Below, in pieces: positions 1 through 10,200 of a DNA stretch of 64,000 bases. The stretch spans positions 62,001 through 126,000 of the forward strand of contig NZ_JAQSIP010000001.1 in NCBI RefSeq assembly GCF_028649475.1, in the 5' to 3' direction. The notes under the pieces are model-generated. The model saw only the letters and a list, made by a program, of their open reading frames with translations. It did not search any database and had not been told where the DNA came from. Positions within the stretch are counted from its first letter, which is position 1, and each line of letters opens with the position of its first letter. This stretch comes from Curvibacter cyanobacteriorum (lineage in GTDB: Bacteria > Pseudomonadota > Gammaproteobacteria > Burkholderiales > Burkholderiaceae_C). Position numbers and translations under genes: made by a program.

Positions 1-1780
1 CGCCGCGCAGGTCGCTGCCAAAGGCGGCGCCGGCGCCCGGGGCGCTGCGGCGTGCCAGGTAGTCGGTGCTGGACGGCAGCGCGCCGCGCGGGGCCATCGG
101 GTCGGTCTCGACCATGTAGGGGTAGTCGGCGCTGGTGACCCAGGGCAGGGAATCCAGCGGCAGGCGGTAGCCCATCGGCGAATCGCCGGGGATCAGGTAC
201 ATGCGTTCGTCACGGAAGAACCAGGGGCCGGTGCTCCAAAGCGTGCCTGCCATCTGCGGGTTGCCCGCGTCGGGGTTGACCTCCAGCGGCAGCACATAGC
301 CCACCACCGAATCCAGCTTCTGGCCGAACACGCGGCGCAGGCGCACCCGTTCCATTTCGTCGTCGAGCTTGGAGTCGAAGGGGTCGACGTTGACCGGCAG
401 CCGGCGCTCGCGCCACAGGTAGTACCAGGTGTCTTCGTAGCCGGCTTCGATGAACTGATCGCTCAGGCCGAGCTTGCCGGCCAGCGTCTGGGTGAAGCGC
501 TCGGCGTCCGCGCTGGTGTAGTGCGCGGGCACGCGCTCGTCGGCGAACAGGGCGGGGTTTTGCCAGATGGGCTGACCGTCGGCCCGCCAGCAGATCGACA
601 GGGCCCAGCGCGGCAATTGCTCGCCCGGGTACCACTTGCCCTGGCCAAAGTGCAGGAAGCCGCCCTGGCCGTACTCGTCGCGCAGCTTGTGCACCAGCTC
701 GGTGGCGTAGGCCCGCTTGGTGGGGCCCAGGGCGTCGGTGTTCCATTCGGCGCCATCGCGGTCTTCGGTGGCGACATAGGTGGGCTCGCCACCCTGGGTC
801 AGGCGCACATCGCCGGCCACCAGTTCAGCGTCCACCGCCTCGCCCAGCGCCAGCACCTGAGCCCATTGCTCGTCGGTGTAGGGCATGGTGACGCGCGGCG
901 ACTCGTGAATGCGGGTCACCGCCATGTGGTGGCTGAACTCGACTTCGCACTTGTCCACCGCGCCTTCGACCGGGGCCGCGCCCGAGGGCTGGGGCGTGCA
1001 GGCCAGCGGGATGTGGCCCTCGCCGGCCAGCAGGCCCGAGGTCGGGTCCAGCCCGATCCAGCCGGCGCCGGGCAGGTAGACCTCGCACCAGGCGTGCAGG
1101 TCGGTGAAGTCGACTTCGGTGCCGCTGGGGCCGTCCAGGGCCTTGACGTCGGGCTTGAGCTGGATCAGGTAGCCCGACACAAAGCGCGCGGCCAGGCCGC
1201 AGTGGCGCAGCAGTTGCACCAGCAGCCAGCCCGAGTCGCGGCACGAGCCCGAGGCCTTGGTCAGCGTTTCCTCGGGCGTCTGCACGCCAGGTTCCATGCG
1301 GATCAGGTAGCGGATGTCGTTTTGCAGCTTCTGGTTCAGGCGCACCAGGAAGTCGATGGTGCGGCATTCGCTGCGGTCGATTTGCTGGAGGTACTGCTGG
1401 ACGGCCGGGGTCAACGGGTCGGTGATCAGGTACGGGGCCAGCTCCTCTTGCACCAGCTTGTCGTACTGGAACGGGAAGTTTTCAGCCGCCGGCTCGAGAA
1501 AGAAATCGAAAGGGTTGTAAACCGCCATCTCGACCACCAGGTCGACCGTGACCTTGAACTCGGTGGTGGGGTTGGGGAACACCAGGCGGGCCTGGTAGTT
1601 GGCGAACGGGTCTTGTTGCCAGTTGATGAAGTGGTTGCTGGGTTCGATGCGCAGCGAATACGAGATGACTTTGCTGCGGCAGTGCGGTGCCGGACGCAGG
1701 CGGACCACCTGGGGGCCCAGGTTGACGGGCCGGTCATAACGGTAGTGGGTGACGTGGTTCAGTGCGGCATGGATCGACAT
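1..1780 (-). CDS. Transglutaminase-like / DUF2126 protein, C-terminus beyond the window
   Basis: Large cytosolic protein read from ATG at 1778-1780 (MSIHAALNHVTHYRYD) and open to the left edge, so only about 593 residues are visible. Residues 1-90 resemble the bacterial transglutaminase N-terminal domain. A transglutaminase core follows with a complete triad: Cys180 (GSCRDSGW), His229 (DLHAW) and Asp245 (LDPTSG). The DUF2126 region begins near residue 310 (LTQGGEPTYVA, then WYPGEQLPRWAL). Full-length members of this family are around 1,100 residues. In known genomes this family sits with circularly permuted ATP-grasp and alpha-E genes, as it does here, but comEC lies between them and this gene is on the opposite strand. 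The set is predicted to make or modify peptides; the substrate is unknown. Confidence 0.9.
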   Translation of the reverse strand, partial: MSIHAALNHVTHYRYDRPVNLGPQVVRLRPAPHCRSKVISYSLRIEPSNHFINWQQDPFANYQARLVFPNPTTEFKVTVDLVVEMAVYNPFDFFLEPAAENFPFQYDKLVQEELAPYLITDPLTPAVQQYLQQIDRSECRTIDFLVRLNQKLQNDIRYLIRMEPGVQTPEETLTKASGSCRDSGWLLVQLLRHCGLAARFVSGYLIQLKPDVKALDGPSGTEVDFTDLHAWCEVYLPGAGWIGLDPTSGLLAGEGHIPLACTPQPSGAAPVEGAVDKCEVEFSHHMAVTRIHESPRVTMPYTDEQWAQVLALGEAVDAELVAGDVRLTQGGEPTYVATEDRDGAEWNTDALGPTKRAYATELVHKLRDEYGQGGFLHFGQGKWYPGEQLPRWALSICWRADGQPIWQNPALFADERVPAHYTSADAERFTQTLAGKLGLSDQFIEAGYEDTWYYLWRERRLPVNVDPFDSKLDDEMERVRLRRVFGQKLDSVVGYVLPLEVNPDAGNPQMAGTLWSTGPWFFRDERMYLIPGDSPMGYRLPLDSLPWVTSADYPYMVETDPMAPRGALPSSTDYLARRSAPGAGAAFGSDLRG

Positions 1781-1910
1781 TCGTCTTGTCTCTCTGGCAA
1801 AAAAAGGCCATCAAACGGCTGCTGGGGGCAGCAGCCCTGTGAAACATCCTAGCAAGAGCTGCGCCACAGCGTATGTCAAAAGGCAAGCTGCGGCGATCTA
1901 GCATGCGTGG

Positions 1911-4526
1911 ATGGGCCCCTCACCGAGCGTGACCGTGTCGACCCGCCGGGGCGCCGGCGGGCCGGATTCGGCCTGGCGCTTGCCTTGGCGCGGGTGGTGG
2001 GCGGCCAGCCTGGGCGTGGTGCTGGGCACCGCGCTGCAGTTGCAACAAGCGCGGCTGTGGCCCGCCACGGCTTACCTGGGGCTGGCCGCCGTGGCCTTGG
2101 GCGGGGTGATCGCGCTGCGGCTGACCGGGCGGCGCTGGGGGCCGAGCGCGGGTGGTGGCTTCAGCCGCTCCGGGGCCTGGGGTGTCGCCGTGTTGGTGCT
2201 GGCCGCGGCCCTGGCCTGTGCGCAGGTCGGGCTGCGGGCACTGTGGTTGCGCGACAACGCCTTGCCCGCGGCCCTTGAAGGGGTTGATCTGCAGGTCACC
2301 GGTCAAATCAGCGCCATGCCGCAGCGGCTGGCCTGGGGGCAGCGCTTTTACCTGGTGCCAGAGTCAGCCTCCCTGGCGGGGCAATCCGTGTCGCTGCCGT
2401 CGCCGCTGTGGCTCAGTTGGTCGGGGCCCGCCGGGGCGGCGGTGCCGTCGTCAGCGCCGGCTGCCGTCCCCCGGGGCTTCAGTGCAGCCGCCGCGCCGGT
2501 GCCCGAGCTGCGTGCTGGCGACCGCTGGCGCTTCACGCTGCGTTTGCGCCGTGTGCATGGCGCCCTCAACCCAGGCGGCTTTGACCAGGAGTTGTGGCTG
2601 TGGGAGCAGGGCGTGCTGGCCACGGGGTCGGTGCGTGGTGGGGTTGACGGCGCCGCACCCGAGCGGCTGGCGCCCAGCGCGGCCTACCCTGTCGAGCGCT
2701 GGCGCCAGGCCGTGCGCGAGGCGATCTGGCAGCGCCTGCTGGCGGGCCCCCCGGAGGCCGCTGCCGCGCGCCAGGCCGGTGTGGTGGTGGCCTTGGTGAC
2801 GGGCGACCAGCGCGCCATCGAGCGCCATGACTGGAGCGTGTTCCGCGCCACCGGCGTGGCCCACCTGATGAGCATTTCGGGCCTGCACATCACCCTGTTG
2901 GCTTGGCTGGCGCGCCGGGCCCTGGGGACGCTGTGGCGTCAGACCGCGCGGGGCTCCGGGCGCCTTGGGCGGGCCTGCCTGCACTGGCCTGCGCCTCGGG
3001 TGGCCAGCGCGGGCGGTCTGGCGGTGGCGCTGGCGTACTCGGTGTTTTGCGGTTGGGGGGTGCCTGCCCAGCGCACCGTGGGCATGTTGCTGGTGCTGAC
3101 CGGGCTGCAGTGGTCGGGCCGCCGCTGGCCGTGGTCCGCGGTGTGGCTGCTGATGGCCGCGGTGGTCCTGTTGTGGGACCCCTGGGCCTGGTTGCAGCCG
3201 GGCTTCTGGTTGAGCTTTGTCGCCGTGGGCGTGCTGTTTGCCACCGATGCCGGCCTGGGCGTGGGCGCCTCGGAGGCGCCAGCGCTGGCGTCCGAGGGGC
3301 AGGCCCCCCGGGCGGCGTTCAGGCGCCTGGGCCGGTCGGTCTGGGGTCTGTGGCGTGAGCAGGGCGTGTTGACCCTGGCGCTGGCGCCGTTGTCGCTGTG
3401 TCTGTTCGGCCAGTTGTCGTTGGTGGGCTTGCTGGCCAACCTGCTGGCCATCCCCTGGGTGACCGGGGTGGTCACTCCGCTGGCCTTGCTGGGGTGCCTG
3501 TGTCCGCCGCTGTGGACCGTGTCGGCCTGGGCGGTGCAGGGCTTGTTGGGGGTGCTTGGCGGCTTGTCGACCTGGCCCCTGGCCACCTGGTCGGTGGCGC
3601 TGCCCCCGGTGTGGGCCGCGGTCGCGGGCCTGGTGGGGGGCTTGCTGTGTGTGGGGCCCTGGCCGCTGCGCTGGCGTTGCCTGGGCTGGCCCTGTTTGTT
3701 ACCGGTCTTGCTGTGGCAAGCCGAGCGGCCCGACCCCGGCCGCTTCGAGCTGCTGGCGGCCGACGTGGGGCAGGGCAATGCCGTCATCGTGCGCACCGCC
3801 CGGCACACCCTGGTGTACGACGCCGGGCCCCGTTACACCCCCGACAGCGATGCCGGTGACCGCGTGCTGCTGCCCTTGCTGCGGGGCGCGGGCGAGGTGC
3901 CCGAGCGCCTGGTGCTGAGCCACCGCGACACCGATCACACTGGCGGCGCGGCGGCGCTGTTGGCGGCGTATCCGGCGCTGGCGCTGTGGACCTCGCTCGA
4001 GCCGGAGCACCCCTTGCTGTCGGGGCGGCGCCACACCGCCTGCCGCGCTGGGCAGGCCTGGACCTGGGACGGGGTGCGTTTTGAGTTCCTGCACCCCGGG
4101 CCCGAGCCGCCCGCGCCCACGCTACGCCCGAATGCCCGCAGCTGCGTGCTGCGGGTGCAGGACGCCCTGGGCGTCAGCGCGCTGCTGCCCGGGGACATCG
4201 AGCAAGCGCAAGAGGCCGCGTTGCTGGCGCAGGGCCAGCCGTTGGCCGCAGACTGGCTGCTGGTGCCGCATCACGGCAGCCGGACCTCGTCCAGCCTGCC
4301 GTTTGTGGCCGCGGTGTCGCCTCGGGTGGCGGTGGTGCAGGCCGGCTACCGCAACCGGTTTGGCCACCCGGCAGACGCCGTGCGCGACCGCTACCTGGCG
4401 CGCGATCTGCAGTGGGTCGAGACCCCCATCTGTGGCGCGGCGCTGTGGCGCAGTCAGCAGCCTGACACGGTCGTGTGCGAGCGTGAACGCCGGTCCCGCT
4501 ACTGGCACTGGCCTTTGCAGCCGTGA
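1911..4526 (+). CDS. comEC: ComEC/Rec2 family DNA uptake channel protein
   Basis: Inner-membrane protein of 871 residues predicted to carry single-stranded DNA across the cytoplasmic membrane during natural transformation. The N-terminal third has hydrophobic segments and a DUF4131-like region. The competence domain carries the family motif HLMSISGLH from residue 318 followed by many membrane segments. The C-terminal part is a metallo-beta-lactamase-like domain with ADVGQGN (about 617-623), SHRDTDHTGG (about 670) and VPHHGS (about 785). The start ATG at 1911 lies 130 bp from the divergent transglutaminase gene. No other competence gene is in the window. It ends about 100 bp before the ATP-grasp gene, so co-transcription is possible but not shown. 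Confidence 0.93.
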   Translation: MGPSPSVTVSTRRGAGGPDSAWRLPWRGWWAASLGVVLGTALQLQQARLWPATAYLGLAAVALGGVIALRLTGRRWGPSAGGGFSRSGAWGVAVLVLAAALACAQVGLRALWLRDNALPAALEGVDLQVTGQISAMPQRLAWGQRFYLVPESASLAGQSVSLPSPLWLSWSGPAGAAVPSSAPAAVPRGFSAAAAPVPELRAGDRWRFTLRLRRVHGALNPGGFDQELWLWEQGVLATGSVRGGVDGAAPERLAPSAAYPVERWRQAVREAIWQRLLAGPPEAAAARQAGVVVALVTGDQRAIERHDWSVFRATGVAHLMSISGLHITLLAWLARRALGTLWRQTARGSGRLGRACLHWPAPRVASAGGLAVALAYSVFCGWGVPAQRTVGMLLVLTGLQWSGRRWPWSAVWLLMAAVVLLWDPWAWLQPGFWLSFVAVGVLFATDAGLGVGASEAPALASEGQAPRAAFRRLGRSVWGLWREQGVLTLALAPLSLCLFGQLSLVGLLANLLAIPWVTGVVTPLALLGCLCPPLWTVSAWAVQGLLGVLGGLSTWPLATWSVALPPVWAAVAGLVGGLLCVGPWPLRWRCLGWPCLLPVLLWQAERPDPGRFELLAADVGQGNAVIVRTARHTLVYDAGPRYTPDSDAGDRVLLPLLRGAGEVPERLVLSHRDTDHTGGAAALLAAYPALALWTSLEPEHPLLSGRRHTACRAGQAWTWDGVRFEFLHPGPEPPAPTLRPNARSCVLRVQDALGVSALLPGDIEQAQEAALLAQGQPLAADWLLVPHHGSRTSSSLPFVAAVSPRVAVVQAGYRNRFGHPADAVRDRYLARDLQWVETPICGAALWRSQQPDTVVCERERRSRYWHWPLQP

Positions 4527-4624
4527 ATTTCGGCACAGGCGCTGGTCGCTGAATTTGCATTCCATGCCCAAAACCGGTGCGTGGTGGGCCCGGAAATTGC
4601 TATGCTGGAGTCAGGAGATGGCAC

Positions 4625-6070
4625 ATGCTGAAATTTGACGAGATGTACACCCGTTTGCCCCTTGAGGGCAGTCCTGTGCGAGCCCACTACGAGGCCTACG
4701 CGCGTTGGCTGGCACGTCAGCCGGCCGATGTCATGAAGGCCCGGCGCGAAGAAGCTGAAATGATCTTCCGCCGTGTGGGCATCACCTTTGCGGTTTATGG
4801 CGCCAAGGATGAGGATGGTTCCGGCACCGAGCGTTTGATCCCGTTCGACTTGATCCCCCGCATCATCCCGGCCCATGAGTGGCAGACCATGGAAAAAGGC
4901 CTGGTGCAACGCGTCACCGCGCTGAACCGTTTCATCCACGACGTCTACCACGGCCAGGACATCATCCGCGCCGGCGTGATCCCGGCCGAGCAGATCCTCA
5001 ACAACGCGCAATTCCGCAGTGTGATGATGGGCGTGGATGTGCCCAACAACATTTACTCGCAGATCGCGGGCATCGACATCGTGCGGGCCCCGAACGCGTC
5101 CGGCGAGGGCGAGTACTACGTGCTCGAAGACAACCTGCGCGTGCCCAGCGGCGTGAGCTACATGCTCGAAGACCGCAAGATGATGATGCGCCTGTTCCCC
5201 GACCTGTTCAGCCAGCACCGCGTGGCCCCGGTGGCGCATTACCCCGACCTGCTGCTGGAAACCCTGCGCGCCTCGGCGCCGCCGGCCACTGCCGAGCCCA
5301 CCGTGGTGGTGCTGACCCCGGGCATGTACAACAGCGCCTACTTCGAGCACGCCTTCCTGGCACAGCAAATGGGGGTCGAACTGGTCGAAGGCCAGGACCT
5401 GGTGGTCAAGGATGACTTCGTCTGGATGCGCACCACGCGCGGCCTGAAGCGGGTCGACGTGATTTACCGCCGGGTCGACGACGACTTCCTCGACCCGCAA
5501 GTGTTCCGACCCAATTCCACGCTGGGCTGCGCGGGCCTCATGAGCGCCTACCGCGCCGGCAATGTGGCGATCTGCAACGCCGTGGGCACGGGCGTGGCCG
5601 ACGACAAGTCGATCTACCCCTATGTGCCCAAGATGATCGAGTTCTACCTGGGCGAGAAGCCGATCCTCAACAACGTGCCCACCTACATGTGCCGCAACCA
5701 GGACGAGTTGCAGTACACGCTGGACAACCTCAAGGACCTGGTGGTCAAGGAAGTCCACGGCGCGGGTGGCTACGGCATGTTGGTGGGCCCGGCCTCGACG
5801 AAGGCCGAGATCGAAGAGTTCCGCGCCGCCGTGCTGGCCAACCCCAGCGGCTACATCGCCCAGCCCACGCTGAGCCTGTCGAGCTGCCCGACCTTTGTGG
5901 AGTCCGGCATCGCGCCGCGCCACATCGACCTGCGACCCTTTGTGCTGTCGGGCAAGACGGTGCAGATGGTGCCGGGCGGCCTGACCCGCGTGGCCCTCAA
6001 GGAGGGCTCGCTGGTGGTGAATTCGTCGCAGGGCGGCGGCACCAAGGACACCTGGATTCTGGAAGTTTGA
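4625..6070 (+). CDS. Circularly permuted ATP-grasp protein (DUF404/DUF407)
   Basis: Predicted ATP-dependent carboxylate-amine ligase of 481 residues. Family signatures include YVLEDNLRVPSGVSYM near residues 165-180, the repeated NNxY-type segment before it, and KEVHGAGGYGMLVGP in the C-terminal half. I chose ATG 4625 (MLKFDEMYTR) because a purine-rich CAGGAG lies about ten bases upstream, whereas the open frame upstream has no matching family sequence. The alpha-E gene follows, the usual partner of this family. By family knowledge (comparative genomics of ATP-grasp and transglutaminase neighbourhoods) the pair probably assembles a peptide or amide bond; the product is not known. Confidence 0.92.
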   Translation: MLKFDEMYTRLPLEGSPVRAHYEAYARWLARQPADVMKARREEAEMIFRRVGITFAVYGAKDEDGSGTERLIPFDLIPRIIPAHEWQTMEKGLVQRVTALNRFIHDVYHGQDIIRAGVIPAEQILNNAQFRSVMMGVDVPNNIYSQIAGIDIVRAPNASGEGEYYVLEDNLRVPSGVSYMLEDRKMMMRLFPDLFSQHRVAPVAHYPDLLLETLRASAPPATAEPTVVVLTPGMYNSAYFEHAFLAQQMGVELVEGQDLVVKDDFVWMRTTRGLKRVDVIYRRVDDDFLDPQVFRPNSTLGCAGLMSAYRAGNVAICNAVGTGVADDKSIYPYVPKMIEFYLGEKPILNNVPTYMCRNQDELQYTLDNLKDLVVKEVHGAGGYGMLVGPASTKAEIEEFRAAVLANPSGYIAQPTLSLSSCPTFVESGIAPRHIDLRPFVLSGKTVQMVPGGLTRVALKEGSLVVNSSQGGGTKDTWILEV

Positions 6071-6084
6071 GGGGAGACTTTTTG

Positions 6085-6143
6085 ATGTTGTCGAGAACTG
6101 CTGATCATTTGTTCTGGATGTCCCGCTACACCGAGCGGGCCGA
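6085..6143 (+). repeat. 59-bp direct repeat, copy 1 (start of alpha-E gene)
   Basis: These 59 bases are identical to 6225-6283, the first 59 bases of the alpha-E gene, and begin exactly at the ATG. The offset is 140 bp. This copy is preceded by the ribosome-binding-like GAGGGGAGA just after the ATP-grasp stop codon. Confidence 0.95.
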
Positions 6144-6166
6144 CAAGCTGGCCGCAGGCCAGCTTG
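6144..6166 (+). other. Perfect hairpin in the 81-bp insert between the duplicate starts
   Basis: CAAGCTGGCC, loop GCA, then GGCCAGCTTG forms a perfect 10-bp stem. It begins one base after the first repeat copy ends. The rest of the 81-bp spacer (to 6224) is GC-rich and supplies TTAGGAG, a Shine-Dalgarno-like sequence about ten bases before the real ATG at 6225. The compact hairpin suggests a small palindromic repeat element. No second copy was noticed in this window. Confidence 0.75.
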
Positions 6167-6224
6167 GTACAAAAAACGGCCGGGCGCGCAGCGCCTGCGG
6201 GGTTTGAGGCTTAGGAGTCACTGA

Positions 6225-7184
6225 ATGTTGTCGAGAACTGCTGATCATTTGTTCTGGATGTCCCGCTACACCGAGCGGGCCGAAAACACCGCCAGGATGC
6301 TGGATGTGAATTACCAGACCTCCCTGCTGCCCCAGTCGGCTGCCGTGGCCCAGGTGGGCTGGCAAGGCTTGCTGTCCATCAGCGAGCTGCTGCCGTCCTA
6401 CCAGGCCCTGCATGGTGAGGTGACGCCCGAGCGCGTGCTCGAGTTCATGGTCAAGGACGAGGACAACCCGTCGTCGATCATGTCCTGCCTGCGTGCCGCG
6501 CGTGAGAACGCTCGCGCCGTGCGGGGCTCGCTGACCACCGAGGCCTGGGAAATCCAGAACCAGACCTGGCTGGAGGTCAACCGCATGCTGCGCCAGGGCG
6601 ACTTCGAGCGCGATCCGGGCCAGTTTTTTGAGTGGGTGAAGTTCCGCTCGCACCTGTCGCGCGGCGTCACTGTGGGCACCATGCTGATGGACGAGGCCCT
6701 GCATTTCATGCGCCTGGGCACCTTCCTGGAACGGGCCGACAACACGGCCCGCCTGGTGGATGTGAAGTTCCACGCCGTGCAGAGCGATTTCTTTGGCGCG
6801 GCCAGCCAGAAGGACCAGGAGTACGACTTCTACCACTGGAGTGCGATCCTGCGCAGCGTGTCGGCGTTCGAGATTTACCGCAAGGTCTACCGCGACGTCA
6901 TCACGCCCGAGCGCGTGGCCGAGCTGCTGATCCTGCGGGCCGACATGCCGCGTTCGCTGCACGCCAGCCTCAACGAGGTGGTGCAGAACCTCGAGATGGT
7001 GGCCAACGACCAGTCCGACGAAACCCGTCGCCGTGCCGGCAAGCTGCGGGCCGACCTGCAGTACGCCCGCATTGACGAGATCCTGGCCACGGGCCTGCAT
7101 GCCTTCCTGACGCAGTTCCTCGACCGCGTCAATGAACTGGGGGCGCGCATCAGCCGCGACTTCCTGATCCCGGCAGCCGCCTGA
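6225..7184 (+). CDS. Alpha-E domain protein (DUF403)
   Basis: A 319-residue, mostly helical protein matching the alpha-E family by its opening MLSRTADHLFWMSRYTERAE, the internal WLEVNRML and GTFLERADNTARLVD motifs and the C-terminal FLDRVNELGARISRDFL. The family's biochemical role is unproven; it almost always follows a circularly permuted ATP-grasp gene, as here, and the two are thought to act together. The start is ATG 6225 with TTAGGAG upstream. The first 59 bases are duplicated at 6085-6143, so transcripts carry two consecutive start regions. Confidence 0.93.
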   Translation: MLSRTADHLFWMSRYTERAENTARMLDVNYQTSLLPQSAAVAQVGWQGLLSISELLPSYQALHGEVTPERVLEFMVKDEDNPSSIMSCLRAARENARAVRGSLTTEAWEIQNQTWLEVNRMLRQGDFERDPGQFFEWVKFRSHLSRGVTVGTMLMDEALHFMRLGTFLERADNTARLVDVKFHAVQSDFFGAASQKDQEYDFYHWSAILRSVSAFEIYRKVYRDVITPERVAELLILRADMPRSLHASLNEVVQNLEMVANDQSDETRRRAGKLRADLQYARIDEILATGLHAFLTQFLDRVNELGARISRDFLIPAAA

Positions 7185-7217
7185 GTGCCGGACCGACCTC
7201 CCCCCTTGAGCGCGCTC

Positions 7218-7241
7218 CACGCCCCCCTGACCGGGGGCGTG
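7218..7241 (+). terminator. GC hairpin after the alpha-E gene
   Basis: CACGCCCCC pairs with GGGGGCGTG around a 6-base loop, 34 bases after the alpha-E stop codon. There is no T-tract, so it may be a weak or Rho-assisted terminator or simply an mRNA 3' hairpin. Confidence 0.35.
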
Positions 7242-7285
7242 CCGGTGCCGTGCGGGTGGGTCCACGGGGTTGAACCCACTTGATC

Positions 7286-10200
7286 ATGACCTCCTCACCC
7301 TGGCGCTGGTTCAGCCCCTTGATTGCCTGGTTAGGGCGCCTGAGCGTCGGGCGCAAGCTCACGCTGATTTACCTGCTGGACCTGACCGCCGTGATCTATG
7401 TGTCCGGCATCCTGATCCACGAAAAGTACCTGGCGATCGACTTCACGCGCAAGGAGATCGTGGGTGTGCAGTACAGCACCCGGGTGCATGACCTGTTCCT
7501 GCCGCCGTTCCGGGCCAGCGCCTCGCTCGTGACGCCCCCGCAGGACGCCTGGCAGCGCATGGAGGCGACGCGCCAGCAGCATGACGAGGACCTGGCGGCC
7601 ACCGAGGCCAGCGCGGCGTGGATGACAACCCTGGGGCAGTTGCAGGCGATGCCGGCGGGCCCGGAGCGCCAGGCCACCTTGTCCAGGCTGGCGCGCCAGG
7701 GGCGCGAGTTGCTGACCACGGTGGGCAACCAGTCCAACCTCATCCTCGACCCCGACCTGGACAGTTACTACGCCATGTCGCTGGGGGTGCTGCGGTTTCC
7801 GGAGTTGCTGGAGGTGTTGCACGACACGGCGCGCACACTGGACGGCATGTCGCCCGAGGCCTTGCGCCAGGGCGGTCGACGCACCGAGCTGCTGATCCTG
7901 GCCGGGCGCATCGACGCGCTCATCCTGGGCATCGACTCGGACTACCAGCAAGCCCTGGCCGCGGGCAAGGCCCCGCTCAACGATGCCCTGCGACCCGGCA
8001 AAAAGGCGCTCAACGACAGCCTGCTCAGTTTGCTGGCGTCGGTGCGCAGCCTGTCCGAAGAGGGCGCGTCGGGTCTGACGCTGGCGACTTTCCAGCAGGC
8101 CCACGGCCTGGCCTTCCAGGAGCTGGATGTGGCTTGGCGCCAGGTGCTGGAAAGCCTCAACGGGCTACTCTTGCTGCGGGTCGAGAACCTGTACTTCCGC
8201 ATGTGGCTGCACCTGGGCACCGCCCTGCTGCTGCTGGGTTGCATCCTGAGCCTGGTCTACGCCGTGGCGCAGCTGATCGCGCGGCCCTTGCGCGGTCTGG
8301 CCCAGGTGGCAGACGAGGTGCGGCGCACAGGCGACCACACCCGGCGCGCCCAGTGGGAAAGCCGCGATGAAATTGGCCAACTGGTCACGGCCTTCAACGG
8401 CATGCTGGCCCAGTTGGACCGTGAGCGCCTGACCCAGCAAGAGCTGGCCGCCAGTGCGCGGGCCGCGCAAACCCAGCTGGAGATGGTGGAGGCGATCCCG
8501 ATCGCCATGGTGGTGACCTCGGTGCCCGAGCACCAGGTGCTGCACGCCAATGCCCCGGCCTTGCCCTGGCTGGCCGGGCGCACCGCCGACCCCTGGCGCA
8601 GCGGGCTGGAGCCCGGCGTGCGGGCCCGCTTCTTCCAGCGCCTGGCTGACCAAGGTGCGGTCGATGAGTTCGAGGTGCGCTGGCAGGGCGGTGAGGCCCC
8701 GTCCTGGGCCGTGCTGTCGGCGCGCCGCCTGCAGTTCCAGGGGCAGGACGCGGTGCTGACCTCGTTCACCCCGATCAACATGCTCAAGCTCATGGAGCAG
8801 CGGCTGGAGCTGTGGGCCAAGGTGTTCGAGGCCTCGTCCGAGGGCATCCTCATCATGGATGCGAACCAGCGCATCCTCAGTGTCAACCGCGCCTTCTGTC
8901 GCAGCACCTCCTACGACTACTACGAGGTCATTGGCGAGCAGCTGGGCCTGCTGCTGGCGCTGGAAGAAAGCGCCAACGTGCCGCCGTCGCTGGCCACCGC
9001 CCTGGGTGAGCGCGAGTCGTGGCAGGGCGAGGTTCACTTCCGCAAGCGCTCGGGCGAAAGCTACCCCGCCTGGCTGATGATCTCGTCGGTGCGCGATGCC
9101 ACCCACCAGGGCGAGGTGTCGCATTACATCGGCATTTCGGTGGACATCACCGACCGCAAGCGCACCGAGGCACGGGTTCAGTTCCTGGCCGAGCACGATG
9201 TGCTGACCGAGCTGCCCAACCGCTCGCTGTGCGTGACCCGCCTGCGCGAGGCCATGGCCAGCGCCCAGACCACGGGGGAGCGGGTGGCGGTGCTGTTCAT
9301 TGACTTGGACCGCTTCAAGAACATCAACGACTCGCTGGGCCACCACATCGGTGACGGCCTGCTGCGCTCGGTGGCCAACCGACTCAACCAGTCGGTGCGT
9401 GTTGGCGACACCGTCAGCCGCCTGGGCGGCGATGAGTTCGTGATCATCATGCGCAAGGTCAGTGACCCCGACGAGGTGCGTGGGGTGGTCGAGCGGCGCC
9501 TGATCCCACAGATCCGCCAGGCCCATTACATCGAGGGCCACAACCTGCAGGTGTCCTGCAGTGTGGGGGTGGCGGTGTACCCCGACGACAGCACCGACCT
9601 GGACGAGCTGATGCGCCAAGCCGACGCCGCCATGTACGAGGCCAAGTCGGCCGGTCGCGACACGGCGCGCTTTTTCACGCCCGAGATCGACCTGCACACG
9701 CGCGAGCGCCAGGTGATCGAGCAGTACCTGCGCCTGGCCCTGGCGAACCAGGAAATGTCAGTCCACTACCAGCCGCGGGTCGACGCGCGCAGCCTCAATG
9801 TGGTCGGTCTGGAGGCCTTGCTGCGCTGGCACCACCCGGTGCTGGGGGCGGTGTCACCCGCGCGGTTCATCCCGGTGGCCGAGGAAACCGGCCTGATCCA
9901 CCCGATCGGCCAGTGGGTGATCCAGCAGGCCTGTGAGCAGATCGACCGCTGGCGGCGCGCAGGCCTGCCGCCGATGGTGGTGTCGGTCAACCTGTCCGCG
10001 GCCCAGATGAACGACCCCGGCCTGGTGGGCCACCTGCAGTCTTGCCTGCGGGCCAACCGCATCGAGCCTGCAAGCCTGGAGCTAGAGATCACCGAGTCGC
10101 AAATCATGGACAACGCGGCCGCCTCGGGCGAGCTGCTGCAGGCCTTCAAGGCCCTGGGGGTGCAGTTGTCGATCGATGATTTCGGCACCGGGTATTCGAG

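Larger units (their letters stand above)
6085..6207 (+). pseudogene. Truncated duplicate of the alpha-E gene start (40 residues)
   Basis: The frame opens with MLSRTADHLFWMSRYTERA, identical to the alpha-E protein's first 19 residues, then runs into unrelated sequence and stops at 6205-6207. It has its own plausible ribosome-binding sequence, so it could be translated as a leader peptide just ahead of the true gene. It is most simply a fragment left by a local duplication with inserted DNA; a role in coupling or attenuation is speculation. Confidence 0.7.

Noticed and set aside
521-1852. A 443-codon open frame on the plus strand over the transglutaminase gene
   Set aside because: It is the antisense shadow of the transglutaminase/DUF2126 gene, which has an intact catalytic triad in the opposite frame; the plus frame has no domain or ribosome site.
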